Assembly (NCBI RefSeq): GCF_006402735.1
Contig: NZ_CP017174.1
Span: 62,001-126,000, forward strand
Origin: Myxococcus xanthus
GTDB taxonomy: Bacteria > Myxococcota > Myxococcia > Myxococcales > Myxococcaceae
DNA: 64,000 nt
Reading direction: 5' to 3'
Shown: positions 55,875-64,000 of the stretch, piece by piece
Position numbering within the stretch: position 1 is the first letter of the stretch
Layout of the letters: each line of letters opens with the position of its first letter
Made by a program: the position numbers and the translations under genes
Notes under the pieces: generated by a model
Databases searched by the model: none
Told to the model about the DNA's origin: nothing
What the model saw: only the letters and a program-made list of their open reading frames with translations

Positions 55875-57191
55875 ATGGCTCGCGCCCGCCCGACATCGCC
55901 TCGTTGCCCCCGCTGTCATGCGCCCATCGTCCTCGAGGAAGGCCGGGTGCTCTACACCTGTGGCTACTGCAACGCCTCCATCGACACGCAGGGCGAGAAG
56001 GCGCCGCGTCCCGAGTATCAGGCGCCGGCCTCGACGGGGGCGGGAGGGAACACGGGCGGCCTGTTGGTGGGAGGCATCCTGTCGCTCTGCTTCACGGCGG
56101 GGCTCGTGGCCTTTTACAGCTTCAGCTCCGTCACGGAGTCCACCAGCGGGCCCACCCCCACGAGCGTCCCGGAGCCGTCTCCCGTCGTCGTGGCGCCGCC
56201 ACCGGTGGCGGAGAAGAAGGCGAAGTTCCAATGGGACTCCCAGGGTGTTCCCCTCGCCGTGGACCTCAACGGTGACGGAACGGACGACATCATCGGCCGT
56301 ATCCGTCGCCTCAGTCTCGTTCCCGGAAAGACGGAGACGCGCAACCAGGTTGCCGCGTTCGATGGGAAGTCGCTCGACCTGCTCTGGGAAGCGGACCTCG
56401 AGGGGACGATCTCGGACTTGTCCGGCGCGGTGCACGTCGTTCACCAGGGCGGCCGCGTGGTGATGAGTGAGCCGGGCGCGGTGCATCTCCTCGAGCCGAA
56501 GACAGGCAAGCCGCTGGGGCGGGTGGCGCTCTCGGACAAGCCCAGCAGGCTCTGCATCCCGAAGGGCGACACCGAGTCCGTCTGGGTCGAGGTGGTGGAT
56601 GGGCAGAACCTCCTGTTCAACACGAAGACGGCGACCGCCCGGCCCGCCATCGAGCCTCCGCCCCCCTGCGCGCCGGTCAAATGGAGCCACCATCTCTGTT
56701 TCGTTCCGGTGTTCAGGAAGAGTCCCGTCCCTTGTGCGCGCCCGCGCAACCTTCCCGCCGTTCCCGGATTCCGGGCGGAGAACGTCTACAAGCTCGAGGA
56801 CCTGGACGTCGCGATGGGTGCACGGAGCCCTGGGAGCCGGGTGCCCATGGTGGCGGTGTTCCGGCGGGGCGAGAAGGCCGCGCTGTGGGCGGAGAACGTC
56901 GCCGACATGGACCCCAGGAACGTGAAGGAGTCCACGGTGGACGTCGTCGACTTCTCCGAGGACTCGCTCTTCATGGTCTACGCGTTGAAGGAGGGCGGGG
57001 AGCAGCTCGTTCGTAGGGACCTGCTGAAGGGGAGCGTGGGGTGGGACGTCCCCATTCCCAACTCCCGGAGCGGCTCGGGGGTGTCCCAGATTCGGGAGCA
57101 CGGTGGGCGCATCTATGTCCCTCACTGGGTGTGGCTGGATGTCTTCGACGCGAAGACGGGCAACCTGATTGGCACCCTGGGCGCGTGGTGA
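55875..57191 (+). CDS. Zinc-ribbon membrane protein with beta-propeller-like domain
   Basis: 438 residues. Residues 10-35 are a zinc ribbon (CPRCHAP and CGYCNAS). A membrane helix at about 62-85 (GGLLVGGILSLCFTAGLVAF) is followed by a Pro-rich linker and a domain of repeated strands like PQQ or FG-GAP blades (AVDLNGDGTDDIIGRIRR, HLLEPKTGKPLGRVA, DVFDAKTGNLIGTLGAW). I recognise no named family; a sensor or scaffold is possible. ATG 55875 is 35 bases after the PLD gene. Confidence 0.7.
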   Translation: MARARPTSPRCPRCHAPIVLEEGRVLYTCGYCNASIDTQGEKAPRPEYQAPASTGAGGNTGGLLVGGILSLCFTAGLVAFYSFSSVTESTSGPTPTSVPEPSPVVVAPPPVAEKKAKFQWDSQGVPLAVDLNGDGTDDIIGRIRRLSLVPGKTETRNQVAAFDGKSLDLLWEADLEGTISDLSGAVHVVHQGGRVVMSEPGAVHLLEPKTGKPLGRVALSDKPSRLCIPKGDTESVWVEVVDGQNLLFNTKTATARPAIEPPPPCAPVKWSHHLCFVPVFRKSPVPCARPRNLPAVPGFRAENVYKLEDLDVAMGARSPGSRVPMVAVFRRGEKAALWAENVADMDPRNVKESTVDVVDFSEDSLFMVYALKEGGEQLVRRDLLKGSVGWDVPIPNSRSGSGVSQIREHGGRIYVPHWVWLDVFDAKTGNLIGTLGAW

Positions 57192-57283
57192 CGCCGACGC
57201 AGTGTCGGCCTGCACGCAGACATGAGCGCGGCTGGCTGGGGTGAAATCGCGCGGACGCGCGGCCAGTCGTAGAGTTCCGGGCC

Positions 57284-57814
57284 ATGGACACCCGGCATGT
57301 CGTGGAGCGGGCCCTCGTTCGCGAGGCACGGCCCGAGGATGACGCGGTGGTGGGGGACTTGTTGGTGGAGGCCTTCCTCACCCAGTACGCGAAGAAGCTC
57401 CCGGACGTCGTCTATGGCGACGAGCGCAAGCGCGAGCTGCGGGACGTCGCGTCCCGGCGCAAGGTGGCCACCGTGCTGGTGGCCGAGGTGGACGGGCAGG
57501 TGGTGGGCACTGTCGCGCTCTTCAAGCCGGGCGCGCCGGGCTCCGAGGCCTGGCTGCCCAACGCCGCCGACCTGCGCGGGCTGGCCACCGCCGTGAGTCA
57601 CCATGGCACCGGGCTGGCCCGGCCGCTCATGGACGCCGCCGAGGCCCTGGCCCGGGAGTGGGGCGTGGACGCCGTGTGCCTCCACGTCCGAAGGGGCGCG
57701 GAGGGCGTGGGGCGCATGTACCTGCGGCGGGGCTTCGTGCGCGAACCCGTGGGCGACCTGGACCTGCCCACGGTGTTCCTCGAAGGCTACGTGCTGCGCT
57801 TCAAGAAGGACTGA
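57284..57814 (+). CDS. GNAT-family N-acetyltransferase
   Basis: 176 residues. VREARPEDDAVVGDLLVEAF opens, VLVAEVDGQVVGTVALF is the acetyl-CoA fold strand, and GTGLARPLMDAAEALAREWG with CLHVRRGAEGVGRMYLRRGF are motifs A and B. The start ATG gives the normal length. Substrate unknown. It converges on the sheath gene with two bases between stops. Confidence 0.85.
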   Translation: MDTRHVVERALVREARPEDDAVVGDLLVEAFLTQYAKKLPDVVYGDERKRELRDVASRRKVATVLVAEVDGQVVGTVALFKPGAPGSEAWLPNAADLRGLATAVSHHGTGLARPLMDAAEALAREWGVDAVCLHVRRGAEGVGRMYLRRGFVREPVGDLDLPTVFLEGYVLRFKKD

Positions 57815-57816
57815 CT

Positions 57817-59484
57817 TCAGCCGCGCAGCGGCAGGGTGAAGGCGAGCTGGAAGCGCGTGCCCGCGTGCTCCGGGCGGACGGTCGCGGTGACGTGCACGCC
57901 GCGGCCGTTGTCCGTGGCCACCAGCTGGCCGCGCAGCTGCCCGTTCTCCGTGGCGCCCCGGAAGAGGAACACCTCCGCGGCCTGCGAGAAGATGGCGTCC
58001 ACGTCGTCGCCGCCGGTGCCCGCGGGGAGCTGGTCCCGCACCCAGGTAGCGAAGCGCACGATGCGCCCGGTGAGCAGCTGCGCGGGCAGCGGCACCGCGT
58101 AGCCTCCGCCGAAGACCATGGGCGCGGCGGCCAGCAGCACCGCGTCCGCGTTGCGCCCGCTGCCCAGGCCCAGGATGCCGCGCTCCTCCAGCCGCGCCTG
58201 CGCCCGGATGGGGAGGAAGTGCTCGGTGGGAATGCTCAGCCCGGTATCGCGGCCGGTGGGCAGCTCCCACATGGCGGGCGCCTTCAGTCCGCCCTGCTGG
58301 CCCATGATGCGCGCGAAGGCGCTGGTGTCCCGGAAGCTGGCCGCCAGCATCGCCGCCACCGCCAGCGCGGGGCTGGTGAAGCTCACGCGCCGGGCCGCGC
58401 CGCGACCCTCGCTGGCCACCACCGCGCGGTTGATGACGGCGCACAGCCAGCGCGCGGACTCGTCCTGGCGCAGCTCCGTCCAGGCCTCGGAGACCTGCTC
58501 GCGTTCCTCTTCCAGCGCCGTGGCCAGCTCCGCCTGCGCCACGCCCAGGAGCGGCGCGGACACGGCGGCCACCACCGGAAGCTGCGCGCGCTCGCCCATC
58601 GCCGCGAGCTTGCCCAGGAGGGCGACGTCGTCGGTGGCATCCACGATGAAGACGGCGTCAGGGCGTTCGAAGGGCTCGGCGCCTAGCGCGCCCTGCACGG
58701 CGTCCAGCAGCCCGGCGCGCGCCACGTCCAGCACCTCCACGGAGATGCCCGAGGAGGCGGGCACCTGGTCCAGCAGCCACTTGAGGCCGCGCCACCCGGA
58801 CTCCAACTGGGCCACGGGCTCGGCGCCGAGCAGGTCCTTCGCCGTGAGGAGCAGCGCTTCCTCCACCAAATCCCGGGCCGTCTGCCGGGTGGCGGCCTCC
58901 GGCGTGACGACGGGCGCGGGCGTGGCGGGCACGCGCGGATTGATGGCGCGCAGGAAGGCATCCACCGCGCGGGACGCGGCGGCGGGCGTGCTCGCGTCGG
59001 CGCGGCTGAGGAGCGTCTCCACCAGGTCCTCGCCAGATTCGGTGGGCGCGGCCGGAGCGGTGGGCGCGGCCGGTGGGGCGGAGGCGGCGCGCAGGGCCTC
59101 GGCCACCGCGTCCGGCAGGCGGCCCGGGCCGGTGACGGTGGCCACGCGCGTGGCGGCCTCCTCGGGCGTCAGCGTGCGCAGCGGGTCGGACGTGGACAGC
59201 GATTCGTGCAGGTGCTGCAGGGCGCGCAGCTCCGGGACGCGGGTGATGACGTCCGCGAAGCTGAATGCGCGGAGCCGGTCGAAGGACAGCTCGACGGTGC
59301 GCGTGTCACCTGCTCCGAGCCGGTCAGCCACGGTGACGCGGAGCCCGCTGGCGGCGCGCGTGAGCTCATCCCCGAAGGTGTTCACCGTGAGCGGGAAGCG
59401 CCGACCCGAGGGAGACGGGGAGAAGGCACCCACCACCAGCCAGCGCACGCGCGCGCTCTCGGCACTGCTTCCGTTCTGGCTCAT
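57817..59484 (-). CDS. Fused type VI secretion sheath-like protein (TssB-TssC type)
   Basis: 555 residues. Residues 12-135 resemble TssB/VipA (WLVVGAFSPSPSGRRFPLTV, VADRLGAGDTRTVELSFDRL, DVITRVPELRAL). Residues 200-500 resemble TssC/VipB (LESGWRGLKWLLDQVPASSG, EVLDVARAGLLDAV, WLCAVINRAV, IMGQQGGLKAPAMWELPTG). A Pro/Ala linker joins them. Sheaths are normally two proteins, so this is a fusion. No tssK, tssE, clpV or hcp gene is in the window. ATG 59484 has GGAGGGG upstream (about 12 bases). Confidence 0.7.
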   Translation of the reverse strand: MSQNGSSAESARVRWLVVGAFSPSPSGRRFPLTVNTFGDELTRAASGLRVTVADRLGAGDTRTVELSFDRLRAFSFADVITRVPELRALQHLHESLSTSDPLRTLTPEEAATRVATVTGPGRLPDAVAEALRAASAPPAAPTAPAAPTESGEDLVETLLSRADASTPAAASRAVDAFLRAINPRVPATPAPVVTPEAATRQTARDLVEEALLLTAKDLLGAEPVAQLESGWRGLKWLLDQVPASSGISVEVLDVARAGLLDAVQGALGAEPFERPDAVFIVDATDDVALLGKLAAMGERAQLPVVAAVSAPLLGVAQAELATALEEEREQVSEAWTELRQDESARWLCAVINRAVVASEGRGAARRVSFTSPALAVAAMLAASFRDTSAFARIMGQQGGLKAPAMWELPTGRDTGLSIPTEHFLPIRAQARLEERGILGLGSGRNADAVLLAAAPMVFGGGYAVPLPAQLLTGRIVRFATWVRDQLPAGTGGDDVDAIFSQAAEVFLFRGATENGQLRGQLVATDNGRGVHVTATVRPEHAGTRFQLAFTLPLRG

Positions 59485-59684
59485 GTCCCGCATCCCCTCC
59501 ACGACGAGAAGGCCGCTACGTTAGCGCGCCAGCATGTCGGCACGGCTGCCGGACGGAGCCTGGTGACTGCGACCACCGCCCCCCTGACGGCAGTCACCAG
59601 GGGCCAGGGCCTCGCGGGGCGCGGGCGCTCCCGGGACTCAAGTGAAATCAATGACTTGGCGGGTGAACGAGGGCTCCTGGTGGT

Positions 59685-59700
59685 TGGCACACCTGCTGCT
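59685..59700 (+). promoter_or_regulatory. Sigma-54-type promoter candidate before the transglycosylase gene
   Basis: TGGCACACCTGCTGCT has the GG (-24) and GC (-12) dinucleotides ten bases apart with good surrounding matches to the TGGCAC-N5-TTGC consensus, 59 bases upstream of the start at 59758. A sigma-54 activator gene is 2 kb away. Confidence 0.45.
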
Positions 59701-59757
59701 ACTGGTGCGTGGGTCGCCTACAGCAGCCCTCCAACCCCTCCCCGAAGGAACTTCCCC

Positions 59758-60861
59758 ATGCGCCTCTCTCCTCTCAGCGGCTCCGCCTCTTCCGCCGTCC
59801 GCTCCCCGGCCCAGGATGTCTCCGTCTCCCGGCCTTCCGCGTCGCTGTCGGGTCCCTCGAGTGCTTCGGCCCAGAAGCCGTCGCTGGGGCGCATCGGGAT
59901 GCAGCAGGATGGCTTCGACCTGGGCGGCGGCAAGGCCGCGTCCGTGGGAAAGCTGCTTGAGGGAGCCATGGCGATCATCAGCACGCTCACCCAGCTCCAG
60001 CAGGCCATGCAGGGCGGCGCGGCCGGTGGCGCGCAGGGCGCTTCGTGCGGCCAGGGCTCGTCCCCGTCCAAGTGCTTCTCGGACAGCTCCTTCTCGCCCG
60101 CGTCGGCCTGCGGTGGCCGTCCTCCCGTGGAGCTGAACCCCAGCGCTCAGGGCCCGTCTCCGTTCATGAATGATCCGGTGGAGGGCCTCATGTCGGCGCC
60201 GCCGGCGGGTGGCCCCGCGCCCGCTCCGGTGAGTGGCATCGAGGGCGCGCCTGTTCCGGTGGGTGGCCCCGCGCCTGTTCCGGTGGGCGGCATCGAGGGC
60301 ACGCCGGTGGGGGGCTCCGCGCCCGCGCCGGTGGGCGGCATCGGCGCGGCGCCCTCGGTGGGCGCGAACACGAGTGCCGGCGGCGCGAGCCTGGGCGGCA
60401 ACCTGCCTCCGGCGCTGGAGAAGCTGCGTCCGGCGCTCGAGTCCGCGGCGGCCAAGACGGGCGTGCCGGTGGAGATGCTGGCCGCGCAGGTGTGGGCGGA
60501 GTCGCGCGGTGACGTGGCCGCCACGTCCACCAACGGTGGCAACGGCCTGACGGACACCGGGCTGATGCAGGTGAACCCCAACACCTTCAAGGAGCTGCAG
60601 GGCAAGTACCCCGAGCTGCAGGGCAAGAGCCTCTCCGACCCGGCGACGAACATCCTCGCGGGCGCCTGCTACATGAAGGACATGAAGGAGCAGTTCGGGA
60701 ACTGGGACCTGGCCCTGCGCGCCTACAACTCCGGTCCGAACGGCGTGGACAAGAGCAACCCGCACGCGATTCCCGCGGGCACGGGTGACGCCATGTACGT
60801 GCAGAAGGTGAATCAGTTCGCCAGCACCCTGGCTTCGGGCCAGGGCACGCTGCCGGCGTAG
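59758..60861 (+). CDS. Lytic transglycosylase (SLT domain) with repeat linker, no signal peptide
   Basis: 367 residues. N-terminal Ser/Ala-rich 50 residues, a segment with three Cys (about 97-118), then a linker with PV/GG repeats (PVSGIEGAPVPVGGPAPVPV, GGIEGTPVGG, APVGGIGAAP). C-terminal SLT domain: catalytic Glu248 in WAESRGD, DTGLMQVNPNTF and AYNSGPNGVD. It cleaves peptidoglycan. There is no signal peptide; similar proteins are carried by other secretion routes. ATG 59758 follows AAGGAA. Confidence 0.8.
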   Translation: MRLSPLSGSASSAVRSPAQDVSVSRPSASLSGPSSASAQKPSLGRIGMQQDGFDLGGGKAASVGKLLEGAMAIISTLTQLQQAMQGGAAGGAQGASCGQGSSPSKCFSDSSFSPASACGGRPPVELNPSAQGPSPFMNDPVEGLMSAPPAGGPAPAPVSGIEGAPVPVGGPAPVPVGGIEGTPVGGSAPAPVGGIGAAPSVGANTSAGGASLGGNLPPALEKLRPALESAAAKTGVPVEMLAAQVWAESRGDVAATSTNGGNGLTDTGLMQVNPNTFKELQGKYPELQGKSLSDPATNILAGACYMKDMKEQFGNWDLALRAYNSGPNGVDKSNPHAIPAGTGDAMYVQKVNQFASTLASGQGTLPA

Positions 60862-60894
60862 TCGAGGCCGGCAGGTCGGACGGCGGCGGGAGGC

Positions 60895-61665
60895 TCAGGA
60901 AGACTCGCGGCCGAAGCTGCCGCGAGCCCGGGAGCCACCACCGTCGGTGTTGCCCAGGACGCTGGTGTGGAGGGAGCTCTTCTCCACCAGCGTGCCTTCG
61001 TCCATGGCGCTCTGCGGGTCGCCGACGACGAGCATGCCGCCACCCTGGTGCAGCTCCCACGCGGAGCCCACGGAGTCGGCAATCTGCTGACCGGACACGG
61101 AGTACTTGGAGCCCGTGTTCGTGTCCTTCACCTGGTAGTTGCCCTTGTCGTCCATGGCGTCGACGACGACCCAGTGCGAGCCGCCGGCGACCTTGGAGTC
61201 CACGCCCGTGGCGAGCCGGTTGGTGTCCAGTTGGACGACGACTTGCTGCCCGCGGGCCAGCGCCTCGTTCACCGAAGGCATGTCGAAGTTCGAGGTGCCC
61301 TTCTTCACCTCCAGGCCCTCGTGCGCGAGCATCTTCGCGAGCTCCTCCGGGGTCGTGCCGCCGCCGTCGGTGAAGCGCGACTCCAGCGCGTCCATCTTCT
61401 GCGCCGCCGACGCGGAGTCCTTGCCCGCGGTGCGCGACAGCAGGGTGGCCACCGCGGCGCCGCAGTTGGCGTCCTTGGTCTGCTTGATGACTTCCGATGC
61501 GTCCGCGGCCTCGAAGCTGTCGGTGAAGTACCGGGCCACCACGTCGGGGACGGACGGCTGCTGGGGAGCCTGGGCCTGGGCGGGGCCGGACGCGGCGGGC
61601 GGGACGCTCTGCTGCGGCCGGGTCTCCGAGGGCCTCGCGATGGACTGGAAGAGGTTCACTCGCAT
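60895..61665 (-). CDS. C39-like cysteine peptidase, no signal peptide
   Basis: 256 residues. N-terminal Pro/Gln linker, then a papain-like C39 core: Cys68 (KDANCGAAVATLL), His164 (GGSHWVVVDAMDD) and Asp181 (YQVKDTNTG) form the triad. A C-terminal Gly/Ser-rich tail follows. Like its neighbour it lacks a signal peptide, so export by a contractile or other route is possible. ATG 61665 with AGGGAAG upstream. A short inverted repeat TCTCCA-N5-TGGAGA is at 61720-61736. Confidence 0.78.
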   Translation of the reverse strand: MRVNLFQSIARPSETRPQQSVPPAASGPAQAQAPQQPSVPDVVARYFTDSFEAADASEVIKQTKDANCGAAVATLLSRTAGKDSASAAQKMDALESRFTDGGGTTPEELAKMLAHEGLEVKKGTSNFDMPSVNEALARGQQVVVQLDTNRLATGVDSKVAGGSHWVVVDAMDDKGNYQVKDTNTGSKYSVSGQQIADSVGSAWELHQGGGMLVVGDPQSAMDEGTLVEKSSLHTSVLGNTDGGGSRARGSFGRESS

Positions 61666-61754
61666 GGGCGGTCTTCCCTGGGGGATGGGCGGAGCCCGCA
61701 TGGCTCCAATCCGAGGTTATCTCCAAACTCTGGAGAAAGTTGTTTCCGCGGCGC

Positions 61755-63095
<1,341 letters not shown>

Positions 63096-63153
63096 GGGGG
63101 CGGGACGCTAACACGGTCGACGCGGCCCGCCACCCGTTGGGTCCGTGGCGACT

Positions 63154-64000
63154 TCACCGCCGAGGCTTGCGACCCGCGGGCCGGGGGGCAGGCTCGGGCG
63201 GCAGCGTCGAGAGCCAGGCGTCCACGTCCGCCACCCGCGCCTCCATGCCGGCCTCGGTGAAGCGCGCCCGGGCCTGGGCCGCCTCCCCGCGCGCCGCCGG
63301 GGGCTGCTGCGTCATCCACAGGGCGCGAGCCAGGGCGAAGCCGGACTCGGCCAGCACGTCGGGCGGGGCCGACACGAAGGAGACGGCCTGCCGCAGCGGC
63401 GCCACCGACTCGTTCGCCTTGCCCAGCTCCAGCAGGGCCTGGCCCACGCCGTCGTAGGAGTACTGGAGCCGCTCGTCGTCGGCGGGCAGCGCCGCGCGCT
63501 TGATGAAGAGCGCCTCTTCGTAGGCCTTCAGCGCCTCGTCGTAGCGCTTCATCGCGTGCAGGCACATGCCCACCTCGTCCAGGGCCTCCGCGTACAGGAC
63601 GCTCGTCTCGCCCCGCGTGGCCTTGCGGACCTGGGCCGCCGCCTGCGCGTGCTTCAGGGCCTTGGCGTCCTGCTTCAGCTCGCGCAGCGTCAGCGACAGC
63701 ATGCCGTGGCGCTGGGCCATGTCCGGATGCCAGGGGCCCACCGCGGCCTCCGTCAGCGTCAGCGCTTCCTCCAGTAGCTCCACCGCCTTCTCGGGCTGTT
63801 CCAGGTCCAGCATCACGCCGCCCAGCAGGAAGGTGGTCCGCGCGCGCTTGGGGTGGCCCAGGGGCAGGGCGCGGGCCTGGAGCGCCTTGGCCTGCTCCAG
63901 CAGCGTGCGCGCGTCCTCGAAGCGCTCCTGTGACACCGCGAGGTTGGCCTGGTTCATCCGCACGTCGGCTTCCAGCACGGGCTCGCCGCCCAGGCGCTGG
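63154..64000 (-). CDS. TPR-repeat protein, partial (probable C-terminus of a Ser/Thr kinase)
   Basis: The gene runs off the right end; 282 residues are visible, with stop at 63154. It has at least five TPR-like helical pairs (AVSQERFEDARTLLEQAKAL, LEQPEKAVELLEEALTL, MKRYDEALKAYEEAL, LGKANESVAPLRQAVSF). TPR tails of this kind are common on myxobacterial Ser/Thr kinases next to FHA activators. A kinase domain is not in view, so the call is limited to TPR. Confidence 0.65.
   Translation of the reverse strand, partial: QRLGGEPVLEADVRMNQANLAVSQERFEDARTLLEQAKALQARALPLGHPKRARTTFLLGGVMLDLEQPEKAVELLEEALTLTEAAVGPWHPDMAQRHGMLSLTLRELKQDAKALKHAQAAAQVRKATRGETSVLYAEALDEVGMCLHAMKRYDEALKAYEEALFIKRAALPADDERLQYSYDGVGQALLELGKANESVAPLRQAVSFVSAPPDVLAESGFALARALWMTQQPPAARGEAAQARARFTEAGMEARVADVDAWLSTLPPEPAPRPAGRKPRR

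Noticed and set aside
60170-60360. Repeated GTGGGTGGC-like units as a DNA repeat array
   Set aside because: They code for the PV/GG linker of the transglycosylase and are irregular in length; a protein-level repeat only.

Overview
The window is about 64 kb of very GC-rich chromosomal DNA with strong G/C bias at third codon positions. The gene content points to a myxobacterium of the Myxococcus/Corallococcus type: a Myxococcales-type sigma-70 factor, a membrane Ser/Thr kinase with an N-terminal zinc-finger motif, Ala/Pro/Asp-rich lipoproteins, a multi-PAS hybrid histidine kinase, and an FHA/sigma-54 activator. I recognised no rRNA, tRNA, CRISPR array, transposase or phage gene. This is accessory and housekeeping chromosome rather than a mobile element. 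The organism assignment is inferred from gene content only.

Layout. 1-6.3 kb: a frameshifted sensor histidine kinase cut by the window edge, an MBL-fold hydrolase, a cupin, a PilZ protein with an Ala-rich coiled coil, RtcB, and a small Cys/His-rich protein. 6.3-10.8 kb: remnants of a divergent LysR/hydrolase pair, then a signalling locus (sigma factor, secreted CpaC-N-like protein, and a zinc-finger kinase with the same CpaC-N-like domain outside the membrane), interrupted by a TetR gene whose 3' end looks frameshifted. 10.8-19 kb: two coupled hotdog thioesterases, an alpha/beta hydrolase, a 1135-residue TolB-propeller amidohydrolase, a macro-domain protein and a lipoprotein. 19-26 kb: an acyclic-terpene-utilisation-like (Atu) locus of TetR, SDR, AtuA and the two subunits of a biotin-dependent acyl-CoA carboxylase, arranged around a perfect 28-bp palindrome. 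26-34.4 kb: an MFS exporter, a 2-oxoglutarate oxygenase, a GST, and a TetR-controlled RND efflux pair. 34.4-38.2 kb: a DUF59/amidohydrolase pair and a hybrid histidine kinase.

38.4-46 kb is defence- or toxin-like. A three-gene unit of DUF262 protein, HipA-like kinase without HipB, and methyltransferase is followed, after an M28 peptidase, by an AbiE-like type IV toxin-antitoxin pair. The AbiE pair has nested inverted repeats in front and imperfect direct repeats on both sides, which suggests insertion at the 3' end of the peptidase gene.

46-57.8 kb holds an MFS pump, a lipoprotein lysyl-oxidase homologue fused to FG-GAP-like repeats with all cofactor residues in place, two MacB-type permeases without an ATPase, a 56-residue secreted four-cysteine peptide, a phospholipase-D lipoprotein, a zinc-ribbon membrane protein and a GNAT acetyltransferase. 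57.8-64 kb carries a single polypeptide that joins type VI sheath TssB-like and TssC-like parts, next to a signal-peptide-less lytic transglycosylase and a C39-like cysteine peptidase, an FHA/sigma-54 activator and a TPR protein that runs off the window. The best candidates for something undescribed are the sigma/CpaC-N/kinase locus, the DUF262-HipA-methyltransferase operon, the flanked AbiE module, the FG-GAP-lysyl oxidase and the fused sheath protein with its neighbours.
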